DNA of 64,000 bases from the NCBI RefSeq assembly GCF_020216065.1, contig NZ_JAIWNA010000009.1, forward strand, positions 186,001-250,000, in the 5' to 3' direction. This document shows positions 60,950 to 64,000 of the stretch, one piece after another (positions within the stretch are counted from its first letter, which is position 1; each line of letters opens with the position of its first letter). Position numbers and translations under genes: made by a program. The notes under the pieces are model-generated. The model searched no databases, was not told where the DNA came from, and saw only the letters and a program-made list of their open reading frames with translations. Source of the DNA: Nocardia rosealba (GTDB lineage: Bacteria; Actinomycetota; Actinomycetes; Mycobacteriales; Mycobacteriaceae).

Positions 60950-61768
60950 ATGGAGGTATTGCTGCACCAGATCGACGCTTTCGCCGACGCGCCGTTCTCG
61001 GGCAACCCGGCCGCGGTCATGCCGTTGCCCACCTGGCTGCCGGACACATTGCTGCAACAGCTCGCCGAGGAGAACAACCTCGCCGAGACGGCGTTCTATA
61101 CCTCCCAATTACCCCCGGAGGCTGGCGGCCCGCCCGGTGAGTGGCCCGCGTTCCACCTGCGCTGGTTCACCCCGGCGGTCGAGGTGGACATGTGCGGGCA
61201 CGCCACCCTCGCCTCGGCCGCTCAGATCATCTCCGACATCCACCCCGAACACGACCGCGTCAGCTTCTACACCCGTTCCGGTTGGTTGCACGTCGACCGC
61301 ACCGACGAGGACGAATACGTGCTGAACCTGCCCGCCCTCGCCTCGGTCCAGGTCCACCCCGATCCCGTCCTGGTCGCGGCGCTCGGCGTCACCGCCGTGC
61401 GCGCCTACACCGGTCAAGACGAGATCATCGTGGTCGCCGACGAAGACGAAGTACGTTCGGCCACACCCGATTTCGCTGCCTTCCCGCAGCTGCCCCGCGG
61501 CGCGGTCCTCACCGCTCCCGGTCGCTCGAGCGACTTCGTCTCCCGCTTCTTCGGCCCCGGCGTCGGCGTTCCGGAAGACCCGGTCACCGGCTCGGCCCAC
61601 GCACAGCTGGTTCCCCTGTGGGCCCGCGAACTCGGGCGCTCCACCCTCACCGCCCGCCAGCTGTCCCGCCGCGGCGGGACCTTGCGTGGCGAACTGGCCG
61701 ACAACCGGGTCCTGCTCCTGGGGCGATGCAGACGGTATCTCGACGGAGTCGTCACCCTGCCGGACTGA
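60950..61768 (+). CDS. PhzF family isomerase-like protein
   Basis: This 272-residue protein of the PhzF/diaminopimelate-epimerase-like fold opens LLHQIDAFADAPFSGNPAAV. It has EENNLAETAFY with the Glu that serves as catalytic acid/base in PhzF, then LRWFTPAVEVDMCGHATLAS and the C-terminal FGPGVGVPEDPVTGSAHAQL. PhzF itself isomerises a phenazine precursor; most relatives, like this one without phenazine genes nearby, have unknown substrates. The ATG at 60950 is preferred over a TTG nine bases earlier. It follows ctpE by 70 bases. Confidence 0.85.
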   Translation: MEVLLHQIDAFADAPFSGNPAAVMPLPTWLPDTLLQQLAEENNLAETAFYTSQLPPEAGGPPGEWPAFHLRWFTPAVEVDMCGHATLASAAQIISDIHPEHDRVSFYTRSGWLHVDRTDEDEYVLNLPALASVQVHPDPVLVAALGVTAVRAYTGQDEIIVVADEDEVRSATPDFAAFPQLPRGAVLTAPGRSSDFVSRFFGPGVGVPEDPVTGSAHAQLVPLWARELGRSTLTARQLSRRGGTLRGELADNRVLLLGRCRRYLDGVVTLPD

Positions 61769-61828
61769 GGCCGTGATGGAGCTGGGCGCTGGTCGAGTCA
61801 GGTGCTGAGCGGGCACAACGTGCGCGCC

Positions 61829-62602
61829 CTACTCGGCGGGAACGGGACCGTCGTCGGGGGTAGGGGTGATCGTGCCGGTGTTCCCCGGCAGCAGCGGGCT
61901 CACCGCGAAGCGCCCGGCGACGGCGTCGGCCGGAAGTGCTTGCACCGCACGTACTCCCGGCCTGTCGGCGAGATCGCGGAGTTGGGGGAGGGTGCCGCGC
62001 ACGACGATCCCGGCCGTGCACGCGCATCCGGCCCGCAGCCGAGCGGCGCTGACCCGCACCACTGCCGCGCCGCGCCCGTCCCGGATCTGCTGCGATTCGA
62101 GCAGCCCCGCCGCCGCCTCGCCCGAGCGCACGGCGGGTTCGTCACCGGCGGGCGTGGCGACGGTGACGACCGGCGTCTGCACCCGATCGATCGGCACGTG
62201 CTGGATCACCCCGGAGATCCGCAAACCCTCGGCGATGCCCGGAAGCTGTTGTGGTGTCTGGTATTCGGTGAACGACACGAGCGCCCAGTGCGGATCGGCA
62301 TCAGTGCCTTCGAGTGAGGCCCGAGCGTCGGCGAGGTAGTCGTCGACCTGCTCACCCTGGGCGGGCCCGAGCCGATCGGTCGCCACATGACCCGCCGCGT
62401 GCGGACGGGTGAACGCCACGATCAGCAGCACCACGGCCAGCACCGCCGCCGCGCCGAGCACCACCTTCGACCGTCCCGACAGGCCGGCCGAATCGTCCAC
62501 GCCCGCTACTTCTTCGGGCGGGACAGTCGGCGCGACGAGATCCCCGCGGTCGTCCGGCGCCGTCGTCGACGCCGGTTCGGACGACCGCGGGTCGTCAGGC
62601 AT
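61829..62602 (-). CDS. Single-pass membrane protein of unknown function
   Basis: This 257-residue protein has an acidic N-terminus (residues 1-45, Asp/Pro-rich), one membrane helix (KVVLGAAAVLAVVLLIVAFT) and an extracellular part of about 185 residues. That part includes DDYLADARASLEGTDADPHW, LVSFTEYQTPQQLPGIAEGL, and ACTAGIVVRGTLPQLRDLAD preceded by a Cys two residues earlier. I do not recognise a family; the pattern suggests a membrane-anchored protein with a small alpha/beta domain. The ATG at 62602 overlaps the end of rluD by eight bases, so it is the last gene of the lspA-rluD unit. Confidence 0.75.
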   Translation of the reverse strand: MPDDPRSSEPASTTAPDDRGDLVAPTVPPEEVAGVDDSAGLSGRSKVVLGAAAVLAVVLLIVAFTRPHAAGHVATDRLGPAQGEQVDDYLADARASLEGTDADPHWALVSFTEYQTPQQLPGIAEGLRISGVIQHVPIDRVQTPVVTVATPAGDEPAVRSGEAAAGLLESQQIRDGRGAAVVRVSAARLRAGCACTAGIVVRGTLPQLRDLADRPGVRAVQALPADAVAGRFAVSPLLPGNTGTITPTPDDGPVPAE

Positions 62603-63521
62603 TGCGTAATACGTCCAGGGCGCCCGCCAGGTCGGCGGGATACTCGCTGGTGATCTCGAGCCAGCGCCCGTCGGCCGGGTGATGGAAACCCAGCTGACGC
62701 GCGTGCAGCCACTGCCGTTCCAACCCGAGGCGCTTGGCCAGCGTCGGATCGGCGCCGTAGGTGAGATCACCCGCGCAGGGGTGACGGATCGCGGAGAAAT
62801 GCACGCGGATCTGATGGGTGCGCCCGGTCTCGAGATGCACGTCGAGCAGGCTCGCCGCCTGGAACGCCTCGATGGTGTCGTAGTGGGTGATGCTCGGCCT
62901 GCCGTCGCCGGTGACGGCGAACTTCCAGTCGTTGCCACGCGCACGCCCGATCGGCGCGTCGATGGTGCCGCTGCTCGGATCGGGGTGTCCCTGCACGAGA
63001 GCATGGTATTGCTTGTCGACCGTGCGTTCCTTGAAGGCGCGCTTGAGCATCGTGTAGGCGTGTTCGGATTGAGCCACGACCATCACGCCGGAGGTGCCCA
63101 CATCGAGGCGGTGCACGATGCCCTGCCGTTCGTGTGCGCCGGAGGTCGAGATGCGGTAACCCATCGCGGCCAGCCCACCGACCACGGTCGGGCCCGTCCA
63201 GCCGACACCGGAGTGCGCGGCGACGCCGATCGGCTTGTCCACCGCGACGATGTCGTCGTCGGCGTAGAGGATCTTCATCCCCTCCACCGGGGCCGCTTCC
63301 ACGGTCAGTTCACGTTTGGGTTCGGGGAAGATCACTTCCAGCCAGGCACCCGCGGTGAGCCGGTCGGACTTTCCCGCGGCGACACCGTCGAGCTGCACCG
63401 ACCCTTCCTCGGCGAGCGCGGCGACCGCCGTGCGCGAGAGACCGAGCAGCCGCGAGAGCCCCGCGTCCACCCGCATCCCGTCGAGCCCGTCGGGCACGGG
63501 CATAGTCCTGGTTTCTCTCAT
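62595..63521 (-). CDS. rluD: Ribosomal large subunit pseudouridine synthase (RluD type)
   Basis: This 308-residue pseudouridine synthase modifies uridines in 23S rRNA. It has an N-terminal S4-like RNA-binding domain (VDAGLSRLLGLSRTAVAALA), the catalytic motif IVHRLDVGTSGVMVV with Asp140, VDKPIGVAAHSGVGWTG, and a C-terminal LETGRTHQIRVHFSAIRHPC segment typical for RluA/RluC/RluD. It corresponds to Rv1540, next to lspA in mycobacteria. Its ATG (63521) overlaps the stop of a 26-codon ORF as ATGA. The exact uridine cannot be predicted. Confidence 0.93.
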   Translation of the reverse strand: MRETRTMPVPDGLDGMRVDAGLSRLLGLSRTAVAALAEEGSVQLDGVAAGKSDRLTAGAWLEVIFPEPKRELTVEAAPVEGMKILYADDDIVAVDKPIGVAAHSGVGWTGPTVVGGLAAMGYRISTSGAHERQGIVHRLDVGTSGVMVVAQSEHAYTMLKRAFKERTVDKQYHALVQGHPDPSSGTIDAPIGRARGNDWKFAVTGDGRPSITHYDTIEAFQAASLLDVHLETGRTHQIRVHFSAIRHPCAGDLTYGADPTLAKRLGLERQWLHARQLGFHHPADGRWLEITSEYPADLAGALDVLRNA

Positions 63522-63598
63522 ACTGCGTCCTCCTGCGCCTGCCGGAGGGGCGCTCCGTTCTTACGCAGGTCGCCGCCTCCTGGCTTCGACTCGGTCAT
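63518..63598 (-). CDS. 26-residue ORF coupled between lspA and rluD
   Basis: Between lspA and rluD a 27-codon frame (MTESKPGGGDLRKNGAPLRQ, then AQEDAV and stop) starts with an ATG that overlaps the lspA stop (ATGA) and ends with a TGA that overlaps the rluD ATG (ATGA). The ribosome site of rluD (GGAGGACG) lies inside it. It fills the gap exactly, which suggests either a translated coupling ORF or a small gene. The peptide is hydrophilic with no recognised family. Confidence 0.5.
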   Translation of the reverse strand: MTESKPGGGDLRKNGAPLRQAQEDAV

Positions 63599-64000
63599 GC
63601 GGTCTTCTCGGTATGTTTGCGACCGCTGCGGGTGCCATCGGGTTCGAAGCCGAAGATCGTCAGCGCGACCAGCAGAATCGCCCCGCACACGATGGCCGAG
63701 TCGGCCACATTGAACACCGGCCACCAGCCGATCGCGACGAAGTCGACGACATGGCCCTGCAGCGGGCCGGGGGAGCGGAAGATCCGGTCCACCAGGTTGC
63801 CCATCGCCCCGCCGAGCACCATGCCGAGCCCGATCGCCCACCACAGCGAACGCAAGGTGCGCCCGATGCGGATGACGCCGACCACCACGGCGGCCGCGAT
63901 CAAGGTGAGCAGCCAGGTCATGCCGGTCGCCATCGAGAACGCCGCGCCCGGATTGCGCACGAGGTCCAGGCGCGCGAAGTCGCCGATGATCGGCACCGGG
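63595..64000 (-). CDS. lspA: Lipoprotein signal peptidase, C-terminal part (cut by window end)
   Basis: The last 406 bases encode the C-terminal 134 residues of prolipoprotein signal peptidase (LspA), which removes signal peptides from lipoproteins such as the three in this window. The catalytic Asp pair is present in GGAMGNLVDRIFRSPGPLQG and WWPVFNVADSAIVCGAILLV, with membrane helices between. It ends in a basic, non-conserved tail (GFEPDGTRSGRKHTEKTA). The N-terminus lies outside the window. It is the first gene seen of a coupled lspA-small ORF-rluD-membrane protein unit. Confidence 0.93.
   Translation of the reverse strand, partial: PVPIIGDFARLDLVRNPGAAFSMATGMTWLLTLIAAAVVVGVIRIGRTLRSLWWAIGLGMVLGGAMGNLVDRIFRSPGPLQGHVVDFVAIGWWPVFNVADSAIVCGAILLVALTIFGFEPDGTRSGRKHTEKTA

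Noticed and set aside
58450..61077. An 875-codon minus-strand frame opposite ctpE
   Set aside because: It has no recognisable domain and a composition typical of antisense frames; the P-type ATPase on the plus strand explains the region.

Overview
The window is about 64 kb of high-GC DNA from a mycolic-acid-type actinobacterium (order Mycobacteriales). It is most likely Nocardia or a close relative such as Rhodococcus; the species cannot be fixed from the sequence alone. The evidence is the gene content: an MptA mannosyltransferase, an Emb arabinosyltransferase, Wag31, LppM, a DUF3040 protein and a MurE with the meso-diaminopimelate motif. Gene order also follows two Mycobacterium tuberculosis neighbourhoods as I remember them: Rv2144c-Rv2174 (wag31 to mptA) and Rv1536-Rv1540 (ileS, dinX, lspA, rluD). 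No rRNA, tRNA, insertion sequence, integrase or CRISPR array was seen.

Region 1 (1-5.9 kb): a minus-strand run of prenyl diphosphate synthase, phytoene desaturase (crtI), mannosyltransferase mptA and the start of phytoene synthase (crtB, cut by the window edge). metF is divergent from it.

Region 2 (6-17.6 kb): a tightly overlapped minus-strand operon with an LLM-type flavin monooxygenase, a dipeptide-type ABC importer (lipoprotein, two permeases, a double ATPase), two more flavin monooxygenases, a DUF1684 protein and a further LLM enzyme. It opens with a clear SAM-I (S-box) riboswitch whose closing stem overlaps the Shine-Dalgarno sequence. The operon is therefore probably for scavenging organosulfur compounds when S-adenosylmethionine is low. 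A DUF2867 gene with a paired operator lies beyond its end.

Region 3 (17.9-25 kb): a secreted protein, then carotenoid-tailoring genes (CrtO-like, CruF-like and a GT2 glycosyltransferase) with lppM between them, a GNAT gene, and a HEPN-domain gene behind a near-consensus SOS box. The DUF3040 gene and a strong terminator close the region.

Region 4 (25.3-45.9 kb): the dcw cell-division and cell-wall cluster: mraZ, rsmH, an ftsL-like gene, ftsI, murE, murF, mraY, murD, ftsW, murG, murC, ftsQ, ftsZ, pgeF, yggS, sepF, yggT, wag31 and a small membrane protein. Most of it is coupled by 4-base start/stop overlaps. The mraZ promoter carries three phased MraZ boxes.

Region 5 (45.9-64 kb): ileS behind an ultrashort-stem T-box leader, then galU, a DNA polymerase IV, a lipoprotein and a lone Emb arabinosyltransferase. 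These are followed by a block of degenerate tandem and inverted repeats, an ADP-ribosylglycohydrolase, rarD, a ctpE-type P-ATPase, a PhzF protein, a membrane protein, rluD, a 26-codon ORF locked between its neighbours, and lspA (cut by the window end). Several genes here and elsewhere look leaderless, with TANNNT 6-8 bases before the start codon.
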